Assembly (NCBI GenBank): GCA_049890115.1
Contig: JBMHCC010000039.1
Coordinates: 62,001 to 126,000 of the forward strand
Direction: 5' to 3'
Length of the DNA: 64,000 bases
Source: UBA685 sp049890115
GTDB taxonomy: Bacteria > Pseudomonadota > Alphaproteobacteria > Puniceispirillales > Puniceispirillaceae
Under the pieces are notes generated by a model. That model was not told where the DNA came from. It saw only the letters and a program-made list of their open reading frames with translations, and made no database searches. Shown in pieces: positions 51,293 to 60,140 of this stretch (position 1 is its first letter; each line of letters begins with the position of its first letter). The position numbers and the translations under genes were made by a program.

Positions 51293-52201
51293 ATGAGATA
51301 TGTTGCAACAGCAATGGCTTGCCTTTGCATTATGATTTTGCTTTTGCCAAAAGCACATACAGCAGAGGTAAATTTTAGTTATCTGCCCAAAGACTCAAAT
51401 GCCTTTCACAATAGCCATGATACTGTTTCAAACGCCCAAAATGATAAACAGCACATTATTCGTTCGTTCGATGATACCAAATGGCTAACCCAAACCGCAG
51501 CAGCCTTTGCAGACGGATTACCAAATGATAATCTGGTAGATGGTGATAGCGATGTAAGCCCTGATGATAGTGCAGAAGACATAACGAGCCATGATGGCTA
51601 TCAATTCTATCTAGAGGCGATGCAAAATTCAGATTTGATTGTTGAAATACTTTCTGACTATCCAAAATTTCAAACAATCTCTCTTACCTATTTTGAGAAA
51701 TCACTTTTGCCTGATATTGGATTTCAAAAGCCAAATAACACTACATTCTGGCATTTAAGTGATGCGGATTTTTTCGCTATTTACTGGCCTTATCAGAGAT
51801 TTCATCTGCCGCAAGCAGGCCAGCTTCATCATGCGATAGAAGGCGCGCTTTATCTGACAGAAACAAATACACAAGAAGCCCTATCTGGCGAGCTCACATT
51901 ATCATTTGCGACAAATCAAGGTCTTGCCACTATCGCATCTGACAATGTGCAAGATGCACTGCTTGGCTTTTCGCTGAACCAGCTGACAGAACATGGCATT
52001 TTATCAGATCATGCCACTCTTATTCTGCAAGACGAGATGCTAGAGGCGTATCTCACGCTGGCGGTGATGCATGGCGGTATCGGCGATCAGCGAACAGCGT
52101 TATTGGCACATTTTGCTGCTATCTCAGACCAAGATAGCATGCCTAATATCACTGGCTGGTTTACCAATTTGCCCCGCTCTTTGCCTGAAAGGCTCCACTG
52201 A
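51293..52201 (+). CDS. Secreted protein of unknown function
   Basis: I do not recognise this 302-residue protein. An apparent Sec signal peptide (MRYVATAMACLCIMILLLPKA, cleavage after AHTA) is followed by an Asp-rich segment (residues about 55-100). The C-terminal half contains YWPYQRFHLPQAGQLHHA and LTETNTQEALSGELTLSF. The ATG at 51293 is used; a TTG at 51272 is possible. It lies 88 nt after the MotB-like gene on the same strand and may belong with it. It converges on the ABC exporter with a 35-bp gap. It is periplasmic or exported if the signal is real. Confidence 0.7.
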   Translation: MRYVATAMACLCIMILLLPKAHTAEVNFSYLPKDSNAFHNSHDTVSNAQNDKQHIIRSFDDTKWLTQTAAAFADGLPNDNLVDGDSDVSPDDSAEDITSHDGYQFYLEAMQNSDLIVEILSDYPKFQTISLTYFEKSLLPDIGFQKPNNTTFWHLSDADFFAIYWPYQRFHLPQAGQLHHAIEGALYLTETNTQEALSGELTLSFATNQGLATIASDNVQDALLGFSLNQLTEHGILSDHATLILQDEMLEAYLTLAVMHGGIGDQRTALLAHFAAISDQDSMPNITGWFTNLPRSLPERLH

Positions 52202-52236
52202 AATAATGATAATGGTAGAACTAGATAAAGCTGATT

Positions 52237-54024
52237 TTACCCAAATTGATGCATAGCTAATTCACGATATAAAGGAGCATTGGTCAGTAATTCATCATGG
52301 CTGCCTTCTGCTACAAGCTGGCCGCCATCAAGAACCAAAATCCTGTCAGCGTCAATGATGGTGGAAAGCCGATGGGCAATCACAATAGAGGTGCGCCCTT
52401 TCATCAGATTACCAAGTGCTGTTTGCACAGCTGCTTCTGAGACAGAATCAAGTGCTGAGGTAGCCTCATCCAGCAATAATAATTGTGGATTGCGCAAAAT
52501 CACCCGTGCGATAGCAATTCGTTGTTTTTGGCCACCAGATAGCCTTATGCCCTTCTCGCCGACAAAGGTGTCAAAACCATCTGGCAAAGATGAGATGAAT
52601 TCTAAAATTTCTGCCTTTCTAGCAGCCTCTATCATATCATCCCTGCTCGCATCAGGGCTGCCAAAGGTAATATTATCAGCCAAAGATGCTGAAAATAACG
52701 CTGGATCTTGTGGAACAAGGCCAATGGCTGAACGCAATGATGATAAGGTTAAAGAGCTGCTATCTTGGTCATTGAACATTATGACGCCATCTTGCGGGTC
52801 GTAAAATCGCAATAGCAGATGAAATAAGGTTGATTTACCAGCACCACTTGGCCCGACAAGGGCAATTTTTTCACCAGCTTTGATGGTGGTTGAGATGTGA
52901 TGCAAAGCTGGCAAATCATCTCTTGCAGGATAGCTGAAGCTGACATCTTTCAGAATAAGGCTGATTGCGGCATCTTGCGGCAGCTCGCGCGGGCTTGGAT
53001 GATGCAGCAATTCATTTTTGGTCATTAACAGCGCTGCCACCCTATCAGCAGCACCAGCGGCACGTTGCAGACCGCCGCCAATCTCAGACAGGCTGCCAGT
53101 TGCTGTTGCCACAAGGAAGGCATAAAATAAAAAAGCTGATAAATCACCTGCTGTGATTGACCCTGCCAGCAGATCCTGGCCACCAATCCATAAAATCGTG
53201 GCAATACCGCAAATCACCAGAAAAATCACTGTACCAGATAACAAACCAAGCAAATGGACACGCCGTAATGCGGCCAATAGCGCGTTATCCACCTTATCTG
53301 CAAAAATCTGACGCTGGCTATCTTCTTGCGAAAAAGCATGTATTAAACGCAGCTGAGACAGGCTTTCTTCGGCTTGCACAGATACCATGCCAATTTTATC
53401 TTGCGCGATGCGTGATGCTTTGCGTAATGAGCGTGCCATAAAAATGACAGGCACCACAACCAATGGGACAATCACCGCCACAACCAACGACATTTTGGCA
53501 CTGGCAAGCACAAGCAAAATCACGCCGCCAATCAGCAATAACACATTGCGCAATGCCATTGACAAACTAGAGGTCAGCACGGTTTGCATCACAGTCGTAT
53601 CTGTATTAATGCGTGATAATAAATCACCTGTGCGGGCTGTTTCAAACCAGCCTGTATGAAGTGATAATAAATGTGAAAAGACAGCCCTTTTGATATCAGC
53701 GACAATCGCCTCACCAACCTGATTGACAAGCGATGCACGCAAATAGCTGCCAAAGGCTAGAATAGCAGCTATTAAAATTGTCACGCCCACAGCCTGATTC
53801 AAAATCTTAGGATCACCAGCACCAAGCCCATTATCAACCAGATAAGCCAAACCACGGCCCATTGATAGCATAGCTCCTGATACCATCAGCAAAGACAAGC
53901 CGGCAAAGATGATTTTGACCTGATATTTTTTCGCAAATGGCCAAAAAAACCGCAATGCTGCTAAACTTGCCTTATCATTGGCGATAGGATTATCGGGGTC
54001 TGTTTGCATTGAATGGGGACGCAT
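52237..54024 (-). CDS. ABC exporter, fused membrane and ATPase domains (MsbA/MDR-like)
   Basis: A 595-residue half-transporter. Six transmembrane helices occupy about residues 35-320 (IIFAGLSLLMVSGAMLSMG, AVGVTILIAAILAFGSYL and others). The ATPase domain follows: Walker A VGPSGAGKSTLFHLLLRFY, signature IRLSGGQKQRIAIAR, Walker B LLLLDEATSALDS and the His in VIAHRLSTI. The MsbA/lipid or multidrug exporter type fits; the substrate is not determinable. Start 54024 is the first Met. Met at 54009 is an alternative; neither has a clear Shine-Dalgarno. It is often next to rpmE in Alphaproteobacteria. Confidence 0.93.
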   Translation of the reverse strand: MRPHSMQTDPDNPIANDKASLAALRFFWPFAKKYQVKIIFAGLSLLMVSGAMLSMGRGLAYLVDNGLGAGDPKILNQAVGVTILIAAILAFGSYLRASLVNQVGEAIVADIKRAVFSHLLSLHTGWFETARTGDLLSRINTDTTVMQTVLTSSLSMALRNVLLLIGGVILLVLASAKMSLVVAVIVPLVVVPVIFMARSLRKASRIAQDKIGMVSVQAEESLSQLRLIHAFSQEDSQRQIFADKVDNALLAALRRVHLLGLLSGTVIFLVICGIATILWIGGQDLLAGSITAGDLSAFLFYAFLVATATGSLSEIGGGLQRAAGAADRVAALLMTKNELLHHPSPRELPQDAAISLILKDVSFSYPARDDLPALHHISTTIKAGEKIALVGPSGAGKSTLFHLLLRFYDPQDGVIMFNDQDSSSLTLSSLRSAIGLVPQDPALFSASLADNITFGSPDASRDDMIEAARKAEILEFISSLPDGFDTFVGEKGIRLSGGQKQRIAIARVILRNPQLLLLDEATSALDSVSEAAVQTALGNLMKGRTSIVIAHRLSTIIDADRILVLDGGQLVAEGSHDELLTNAPLYRELAMHQFG

Positions 54025-54135
54025 CTATCCATGTGCCTTTCGCTATCACATAGCGCATATTGTTTGATATGATGATACTAGCATGAAGATAGGGTGATAG
54101 CACCTGATGGACATATCTTACTATGAAAAAGACGA

Positions 54136-54202
54136 TTAATCGCCAGTAGGTAATAATAAGCAGGCGATAATCAGCAGGCATTTTTTAACAACTGGCGATA
54201 AT
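54136..54202. repeat. Inverted and direct repeats upstream of rpmE
   Basis: The 307-bp gap between the ABC exporter and rpmE holds a repeat cluster. ATTAATCGCCAGT (54136-54148) is the near-complement of ACTGGCGATAAT (54191-54202). GGCGATAAT also recurs as a direct copy at 54163-54171. The AGCAGGC word appears twice between them. The cluster sits just upstream of the rpmE promoter, so it could be an operator region. Nothing else is recognised in the gap except that promoter. Confidence 0.45.
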
Positions 54203-54224
54203 GTCAGCTCATGATAAAAGTCCC

Positions 54225-54253
54225 TTGCATAATCGCCATGACATCGTTATAAC
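54225..54253 (+). promoter_or_regulatory. Sigma-70 promoter of rpmE
   Basis: TTGCAT (54225-54230), 17-bp spacer and TATAAC (54248-54253) give a predicted start near 54260 and a leader of about 70 nt. The 8-bp palindrome GTTATAAC (54246-54253) overlaps the -10. Confidence 0.6.
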
Positions 54254-54331
54254 CGCCTTCACTATGAAGATTACCATTGTCTGGTCAGGCTACGTGCTGA
54301 AACAAGCCACCAGATAGACAGGAGAGAGATG

Positions 54332-54553
54332 ATGCAAAAAGATATTCATCCAGATTACCATGAAATCACTTTGGTCATGACAGATGGCACAAAGCGCAAG
54401 ACACGCTCTACCTGGGGCAAGCCTGGCGATGAAATGAAGCTGAGCATTGACAGCCTGAACCATCCAGCATGGACTGGTCAGCACCGCGTTCTTGACTCAG
54501 AAGGTCAGGTCGCACGCTTTAACAAGCGTTTTGGCAGCCTTGGCATTAAATAA
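54332..54553 (+). CDS. rpmE: 50S ribosomal protein L31 (zinc-free type)
   Basis: This 73-residue protein begins MQKDIHPDYHEITLVMTDG and contains the family motif TRSTWGKPGDEMKL, then HPAWTGQHRVLD and FNKRFGSLG. This is the L31 form without the CxxC zinc ligands, usual in Alphaproteobacteria. AGGAG lies 7 nt before the second of two adjacent ATG codons (54332), which is preferred over 54329. It has its own promoter upstream and terminator downstream. Confidence 0.95.
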   Translation: MQKDIHPDYHEITLVMTDGTKRKTRSTWGKPGDEMKLSIDSLNHPAWTGQHRVLDSEGQVARFNKRFGSLGIK

Positions 54554-54580
54554 GCCAGCTCCTTTTTATAATTGATAATC

Positions 54581-54610
54581 AAAGCCTTAGCATTTGCTGG
54601 GGCTTTTTTT
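54581..54610 (+). terminator. Rho-independent terminator after rpmE
   Basis: AAAGCC-TT-AGC-ATTT-GCT-GG-GGCTTT forms a two-part stem followed by a T-run (seven T up to 54610). It lies 28 nt after the rpmE stop. Confidence 0.85.
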
Positions 54611-54621
54611 ATGTCTTTTAT

Positions 54622-54650
54622 CTTGCATATCACCCAACCACTTCCCACCT
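54622..54650 (+). promoter_or_regulatory. Sigma-32-like promoter of the small heat-shock gene
   Basis: CTTGCAT (54622-54628), 14-nt spacer and TCCCACCT (54643-54650) match CTTGAAA-N14-CCCCATNT at the -35 and 6 of 8 at the -10. The -35 and next bases (CTTGCATATCA) are identical to those of the rpoH promoter in this window. Confidence 0.55.
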
Positions 54651-54656
54651 ATTAAT

Positions 54657-54762
54657 CAGGACAGAGGGCCAGTTGGCGCTGTCTGAAATAGCTAAAGGGT
54701 TTGCCTCTTATCATGAGGGAACCTGACAAAATGAAACCTTGCTTAACTTTAAGGAGGCAGAC
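54657..54762 (+). promoter_or_regulatory. ROSE-like RNA thermometer in the hsp20 leader
   Basis: Three successive hairpins fill the leader. I: GACAG/CTGTC with inner GCC-AGTT-GGC (54660-54683). II: GGTT/AACC with CCTC-TTATCAT-GAGG (54698-54723). III: 54737-54757, where CCTTGCTTA pairs with TAAGGAGG, burying the Shine-Dalgarno. Hairpin III contains the ROSE signature UUGCU opposite AGGA, with the expected G-G opposition and unpaired C. ROSE elements are known heat-melting translational switches ahead of small heat-shock genes in Alphaproteobacteria. Confidence 0.78.
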
Positions 54763-55209
54763 ATGACTGCATTTGACTTAACACCTTATTACCGTTCAGC
54801 CATTGGCATTGACCGCATGGCATCTTTGATGGACAGCTTTTTTGCAAGCGCGCCCACCCAGCAAAATAGCTGGCCCCATTATAATGTGACAAAATCAGGC
54901 GAGCATGATTACCGAATCACAATGGCTGTGGCTGGTTTTTCAGATGATGATCTCGATATCACGCTGCAAGATAATACCCTGATTATCTCTGGCAAGATTA
55001 GCCAAGATGATGAGGCGCATGCGACTTATCTATATCGCGGCATTGCTGGCAGACAATTTGAAAAGAAATTCCAGCTTGCAGATTTCATCAAAATCAAAGG
55101 CGCACAGCTGAAAGATGGCCTGTTGCATGTTGATTTGCTGCGTGAAGTGCCAGAGGCATTAAAGCCACGCAAAATTGATATTGTGAATCAGAATAAGCTG
55201 GTCTCATAA
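54763..55209 (+). CDS. Small heat-shock protein Hsp20 (IbpA type)
   Basis: ATP-independent holdase of 148 aa. The N-terminus (MTAFDLTPYYRSAIGIDRMASLMD) is the IbpA/HspH class. The alpha-crystallin domain runs from about residue 37 (HYNVTKSGEHDYRITMAVAGFSDDDLDITLQDNTLIISG) to about 125, followed by a short tail; the IXI-like anchor may be the IDIVN near the end. AAGGAGG lies 5 nt before ATG and is hidden in the predicted RNA hairpin. A sigma-32-like promoter lies 110 bp upstream. A strong terminator follows. The gene thus appears doubly heat-controlled, at transcription and translation. Confidence 0.95.
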   Translation: MTAFDLTPYYRSAIGIDRMASLMDSFFASAPTQQNSWPHYNVTKSGEHDYRITMAVAGFSDDDLDITLQDNTLIISGKISQDDEAHATYLYRGIAGRQFEKKFQLADFIKIKGAQLKDGLLHVDLLREVPEALKPRKIDIVNQNKLVS

Positions 55210-55240
55210 CAAGCTAGCTGACACCATCTCACATCATCAG

Positions 55241-55272
55241 ACCCTGCCAGACTGTCGCTGGCAGGGTTTTTT
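55241..55272 (+). terminator. Rho-independent terminator after hsp20
   Basis: ACCCTGCCAG (55241-55250), 7-nt loop and CTGGCAGGGT (55258-55267) are followed by five more T. It is a perfect 10-bp stem between convergent hsp20 and ppdK. Confidence 0.92.
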
Positions 55273-55279
55273 AATGGCT

Positions 55280-57964
55280 TTATTTTGCTTTGATAGCGGC
55301 TTGTGCGGCAGCAAGGCGCGCAATTGGTACACGGAAAGGCGAGCAGGAAATATAATCAAGCCCTGTTCGTTCAAAAAAGGCGATTGACGCAGGATCGCCC
55401 CCATGTTCCCCGCAAATGCCAAGCTTGATATCAGGGCGTGCGGTTTTACCTTTGGCTACGCCATCTTGGACCAAACGCCCCACACCCGCGACATCAATAG
55501 AAACGAACGGGTCAATTTCATAAATTCCTTGCGCCTCATAAGCATGAAGGAAAGATGCCGCATCATCACGGCTAATCCCCAATGTGGTTTGCGTTAAATC
55601 ATTTGTGCCGAATGAGAAAAACTCAGCCTCCCCAGCCAGCTCATCTGCCAGAAGTGCCGCGCGTGGCAATTCAATCATAGTACCAATAAGATAGTCCACC
55701 CTCTGCCCTGTTTCAGCAAAAACAGCTTCAGCAGTTTCCTCGATAATGGCGCGGCAAATCGCTATTTCTTTGGCTGAGGCAGCCAAAGGCACCATGATTT
55801 CAGGCACAGGCGGGCTTTGTGTTTTGGCAATCGTCACAGCAGCTTCAAAAATCGCTCTGGCCTGCATGGCACAGATTTCTGGATATGTGATTGCCAGACG
55901 ACAACCACGGTGACCAAGCATTGGATTTGATTCGTTTAGTTGCAAAGCACGTTGACGTGCTATTTCAGGGGCAATCCCAGACGCCTTTGCCACATCTTGT
56001 AATTCATCTGCTGAATGCGGCAAAAATTCATGTAAAGGCGGGTCAAGTAAACGTATCGTCACTGGCAAGCCTGCCATGATGGTGAAAAGCGATTCAAAAT
56101 CTGAACGCTGCATTGGCAGCAATTTTGCTAATGCTGCCTCACGGCCTTGTGTTGATTGTGCCATAATCATCTCACGCATAGCGATAATACGATCAGCATC
56201 AAAGAACATATGTTCTGTGCGGCATAACCCAATACCTTCAGCGCCAAAATGACGTGCTTTTTTTGCGTCTAACTCTGTTTCAGCATTGGCGCGTACGGTC
56301 ATACGACGCGCTTCATCAGCCCAGCCCATAATGGTTTCAAAATCACCTGATAATGAAGGCTCAATCGTTGCAACAGCACCGTCATAAACCTCGCCAGCAG
56401 AGCCATCTATTGTGATGATATCACCTTCTGATAGCGCCTTGCCAGCCATGTGGACAATACCGCTTGTGCTATCAATACGGATTTCACCAGAACCAGATAC
56501 ACATGCCCGCCCCATACCGCGTGCCACCACAGCAGCATGACTTGTCATACCGCCACGTGCTGTCAAAATACCAGCGGCAGCATGCATGCCGTGAATATCT
56601 TCAGGGCTTGTCTCTATCCGCACCAGAATCACTGATTTACCAGCATTGGCAAGCTGTTCTGCTTTATCAGCTGTCAGACAAATCTCACCACTTGCAGCCC
56701 CTGGTGAGGCTGGCAGACCACGTGCCAATAATGTTTTGGTAGCATCAGGGTCAAGCGTGGGATGCAATAGCTGGTCCAATGATTCAGGTTCAATACGCAA
56801 TAAAGCCTGTTCTTTGGTGATCAGCCCTTCTGCTGCCATATCAACGGCAATTTTCATGGCAGCTTCTGCGGTTCTTTTGCCGCTTCTGGTTTGCAGCATA
56901 TAAAGCTTATTTTGCTGGATGGTGAATTCCAAATCCTGCATATCAGCATAATGGTTTTCCAGCAATTGGCGCACCCTATCAAGCTCGGCAAACACCTCTG
57001 GCATGGCGCCTTCTAAAGAAAGGCCTTCATCACCTGATTCAAGACGCGCTTTTTCAGTTAATGGCAAAGGTGTTCTGATGCCAGCAACAACATCTTCACC
57101 TTGGGCATTAATCAAATATTCACCATAAAAGCTATTTTCACCTGTTGACGGGTTACGTGTGAACGCAACACCTGTTGCACAATCATTGCCCTTATTACCA
57201 AAGACCATGGCCTGAACATTGACAGCTGTGCCCCATTCAGCAGGGATATTATTTAATTTGCGATAGGTGATAGCACGGTTATTCATCCAGCTTGTGAAGA
57301 CAGCACCAATCGCGCCCCATAATTGCTGATAGGGATCTTGCGGGAAATCTTCACCTAATTCATCCACCACAATCTGCTTATAGCCAGCAACCAGCTTTTG
57401 CAAATGCTCACCTGTTAGCGCGGTATCTTCATAGATACCAAGTGACATTTTGGTATCTTCAAGCAGATCTTCAAACAGACCATGATCAACACCCATAACC
57501 ACATCTGAATACATCTGGATAAAACGGCGATAGCTGTCATAGGCAAATCTGGCATCACCTGTGCTAGCAGCCAGACCAGCTGCTGTTTCATCATTGAGAC
57601 CAAGATTAAGAACCGTATCCATCATGCCAGGCATTGATGCGCGCGCGCCTGAACGCACAGACAGTAATAACGGATTATCAGGATTGGCAAAAACAGACCC
57701 TGTCTCTGCCTCTATCTGTGCTAATGCTGATGTGATCTGAGCTTGCAGATTATCTGGATAGCTTTTATCTGCAGCATAATAATGATTGCATAATTCAGTG
57801 GTGAGCGTGAAACCAGGTGGAACAGGCAAGCCAATATTAGCCATTTCAGCCAAATTAGCACCCTTACCGCCAAGCAGATTGCGCAATGATGCATCGCCTT
57901 CACAGACAGATGCGCCAAATGAGAAGACCCATTTCTGATCTTCTTTATGATGTGTCAGTGTCAT
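55280..57964 (-). CDS. ppdK: Pyruvate, phosphate dikinase
   Basis: Interconverts pyruvate + ATP + Pi and phosphoenolpyruvate. Domains in order: an N-terminal ATP-grasp (LLGGKGANLAEMANIGLPVPPGFTLTTE), the swivelling phosphohistidine domain with GGMTSHAAVVARGMGRACVSG (His near residue 456), and a C-terminal PEP/pyruvate TIM barrel (GIGLCRTEHMFF, GTNDLTQTTLGISRDDA, with the catalytic Cys in ICGEHGGDP). At 894 aa the length is standard. It is downstream of glyS by 76 nt. This enzyme supports gluconeogenesis or PPi-independent glycolysis in many marine Alphaproteobacteria. Confidence 0.98.
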   Translation of the reverse strand: MTLTHHKEDQKWVFSFGASVCEGDASLRNLLGGKGANLAEMANIGLPVPPGFTLTTELCNHYYAADKSYPDNLQAQITSALAQIEAETGSVFANPDNPLLLSVRSGARASMPGMMDTVLNLGLNDETAAGLAASTGDARFAYDSYRRFIQMYSDVVMGVDHGLFEDLLEDTKMSLGIYEDTALTGEHLQKLVAGYKQIVVDELGEDFPQDPYQQLWGAIGAVFTSWMNNRAITYRKLNNIPAEWGTAVNVQAMVFGNKGNDCATGVAFTRNPSTGENSFYGEYLINAQGEDVVAGIRTPLPLTEKARLESGDEGLSLEGAMPEVFAELDRVRQLLENHYADMQDLEFTIQQNKLYMLQTRSGKRTAEAAMKIAVDMAAEGLITKEQALLRIEPESLDQLLHPTLDPDATKTLLARGLPASPGAASGEICLTADKAEQLANAGKSVILVRIETSPEDIHGMHAAAGILTARGGMTSHAAVVARGMGRACVSGSGEIRIDSTSGIVHMAGKALSEGDIITIDGSAGEVYDGAVATIEPSLSGDFETIMGWADEARRMTVRANAETELDAKKARHFGAEGIGLCRTEHMFFDADRIIAMREMIMAQSTQGREAALAKLLPMQRSDFESLFTIMAGLPVTIRLLDPPLHEFLPHSADELQDVAKASGIAPEIARQRALQLNESNPMLGHRGCRLAITYPEICAMQARAIFEAAVTIAKTQSPPVPEIMVPLAASAKEIAICRAIIEETAEAVFAETGQRVDYLIGTMIELPRAALLADELAGEAEFFSFGTNDLTQTTLGISRDDAASFLHAYEAQGIYEIDPFVSIDVAGVGRLVQDGVAKGKTARPDIKLGICGEHGGDPASIAFFERTGLDYISCSPFRVPIARLAAAQAAIKAK

Positions 57965-58040
57965 TAAAGATGTTATCCTTTAACTTGTAATTATCACACG
58001 ACCCCAAATTTGTTCACACCCTTACCAATAAGCTTGCCAG

Positions 58041-60140
58041 TTATTTTTCTATCTTTGAAAAATCGGCAATATCACTCATCAGGTGAATAATTTTTTGCAG
58101 CAAAGCCAGCCTGTTTTGTCTGATAGTATCATCATCATCATTGACAATGATTTTATCAAAAAAGGCATTAATTGGTGTTTCAAGACCACTCAAAGCTGTC
58201 ATAGTTTGCCTGATTTCAGCTTCGGTTATCATCTGATTTTGCGGCACAGCAGATAAGGCTTCATAAAGTGCCTTTTCTTCATCAGCTACCAGATAATCAG
58301 TGTTAATGGCACCATGATCACCATTGCGATCAATATTGCGACCATCATTGCCAGATTTCTTCGCCTCTGCTGCTAGAATATTATTAGCGCGTCTAAAACC
58401 TGCCAGCAGCGATGCCCCTGCTTGATTGCCAAGCGCATCATCAAGCAAGCGTGCCTTCATCACCATCATATAAGGATTATCACTATGGCTTGCTGCCAAA
58501 GCTGCGGCAACAATATCATGGGAGATGCCCTCATCACGCAACATCACACGCAATCTGTCTGTGATAAAAGATGGCAGGTCACTATCAAATGTCTCAAAGC
58601 CATAGGCCTTGGCTGCCTCACTCATCAAGCTAGCAAGCGGCAAGGATAATTCTTTTTCAGATATCATGCGCAATACAGATAAGGCAGCACGGCGCAATGC
58701 AAAGGGGTCTTTTGAACCAGTTGGTTTTGCCCCTATCCCAAAAAAGCCAACCAGCGTATCGATTTTATCAGCAAGAGATACAGCTAGGCCATCAGGGTTT
58801 TCAGGCAATCTATCAGATGGGCCAGCTGGCCTGTAATGATCTGAAATCGCTGTGCAAATAGCGGCCTCATAGCCATGATGGCTGGCATAATAGCCCCCCA
58901 TCAGACCTTGTAATTCTGGAAATTCCCCAACCATATCTGTGACAAGATCTGCCTTGGCAAGGCTAGCTGCTAGCTCTGAACGTGCTGCATCTGCACCATC
59001 AATATGACCAGCGATACTGGCTGCCAGCTTGGCAATCCTGCCAGCTTTATCGCCAACTGAACCAAGACCATCATAAAAAGTAATCTTATCCAAGGCTGGC
59101 AAATAGCTGTCTAATTTTGACGCTTTATCCTGATCCCAAAAGAATGCCGCATCAGCCAAACGTGCCCGCAAAACGCGCTCATTTCCATGGGCAATTAGCT
59201 GGTCATGTTCTGGATGTGATTGACGATTGGCAACAGTGATAAAATAAGGTGCGATTTGCCCCTTTTGCGCCCCAGATAGATAGCGTGTTGCAAAATATTT
59301 CTGATGAACACGCATTGAGGTAATCAGCACCTCTTCTGGCAAAGTCATAAAGGTATCATCGATTTTGCCAATAATGACATTTGGCCATTCGACAAGGCCT
59401 GTTACCTCTGCCAAAAGCCCATCATCGGCAATTGGCACAACATCAAAAGCAGCTGCCTTTTCAGTTGCCTCAGCGGCAATTAATGCTGAGCGTTCATCCG
59501 CATCAGCCATGACAAAACGCTCTTTTAGACCAGCTTGCCATTCATCAACAGACTGAAAAGAAAAGCCATCTGGCGCATGAAATCTATGACCAAAAGCGAC
59601 ATCAGAATAAGCAATGCTCATATCACCGCCTAAATCAAAGGCACCAGTAATCAGCTTGCCATCAAATAGCAGATTAATGCCATGCATCGGGCGCACCCAG
59701 CTTGTGCGTGATGTGCCCCATCGCTGGCTTTTCGGCCATGGGAACTGGCCCAATATATCATTGATAATCTGTGGCAATAGCGTCGTAGCTAGCTGGCCTT
59801 TTTCATCTTTCCTTGCGAAAAAGAATGTGCCTTTTTCTGTCTCTTCTTGGATTAATTCATCTCGGGTTATGCCAGCTGACTGACAAAAGCCTTCAATCGC
59901 CTTATCAGGGGCATCACTACGCGGGCCTCGTTTTTCAATCTGCCTATCTGGTTGGGCAGCAAGCATCTCATCAATCGCAATAGACAGATGACGCGGGCCA
60001 TAAAATAATGTGGCATTTTGCGGCGCAAGGCCAGCGTCAGACAAAGCACCGACAAGCAATTTTTGCAAATCAAATGCCGCATTTTTCTGCATTCTTGCTG
60101 GGATTTCCTCACAGATGATATTCAGAAATAAAGACGACAT
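58041..60140 (-). CDS. glyS: Glycyl-tRNA synthetase beta subunit
   Basis: This 699-residue beta subunit of the bacterial alpha2-beta2 GlyRS binds tRNA. The N-terminal LNIICEEIPARMQ, PRHLSIAIDEM and KRGPRSDAPDKAIEGF, plus the HD-like region LADAAFFWDQDKASKLDSYLPALDKITFYDGLGSVGDK, are family-specific. DPFALRRAALSVLRMI and the C-terminal anticodon-binding VNDDDDTIRQNRLALL complete it. Its start overlaps the glyQ stop by one base (TAATG), giving coupled synthesis of the two subunits. Confidence 0.97.
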   Translation of the reverse strand: MSSLFLNIICEEIPARMQKNAAFDLQKLLVGALSDAGLAPQNATLFYGPRHLSIAIDEMLAAQPDRQIEKRGPRSDAPDKAIEGFCQSAGITRDELIQEETEKGTFFFARKDEKGQLATTLLPQIINDILGQFPWPKSQRWGTSRTSWVRPMHGINLLFDGKLITGAFDLGGDMSIAYSDVAFGHRFHAPDGFSFQSVDEWQAGLKERFVMADADERSALIAAEATEKAAAFDVVPIADDGLLAEVTGLVEWPNVIIGKIDDTFMTLPEEVLITSMRVHQKYFATRYLSGAQKGQIAPYFITVANRQSHPEHDQLIAHGNERVLRARLADAAFFWDQDKASKLDSYLPALDKITFYDGLGSVGDKAGRIAKLAASIAGHIDGADAARSELAASLAKADLVTDMVGEFPELQGLMGGYYASHHGYEAAICTAISDHYRPAGPSDRLPENPDGLAVSLADKIDTLVGFFGIGAKPTGSKDPFALRRAALSVLRMISEKELSLPLASLMSEAAKAYGFETFDSDLPSFITDRLRVMLRDEGISHDIVAAALAASHSDNPYMMVMKARLLDDALGNQAGASLLAGFRRANNILAAEAKKSGNDGRNIDRNGDHGAINTDYLVADEEKALYEALSAVPQNQMITEAEIRQTMTALSGLETPINAFFDKIIVNDDDDTIRQNRLALLQKIIHLMSDIADFSKIEK

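Noticed and set aside
53990..54181. 63-residue minus-strand frame at the 5' end of the ABC exporter
   Set aside because: It overlaps the exporter start in another frame, has no Shine-Dalgarno and no recognisable features.
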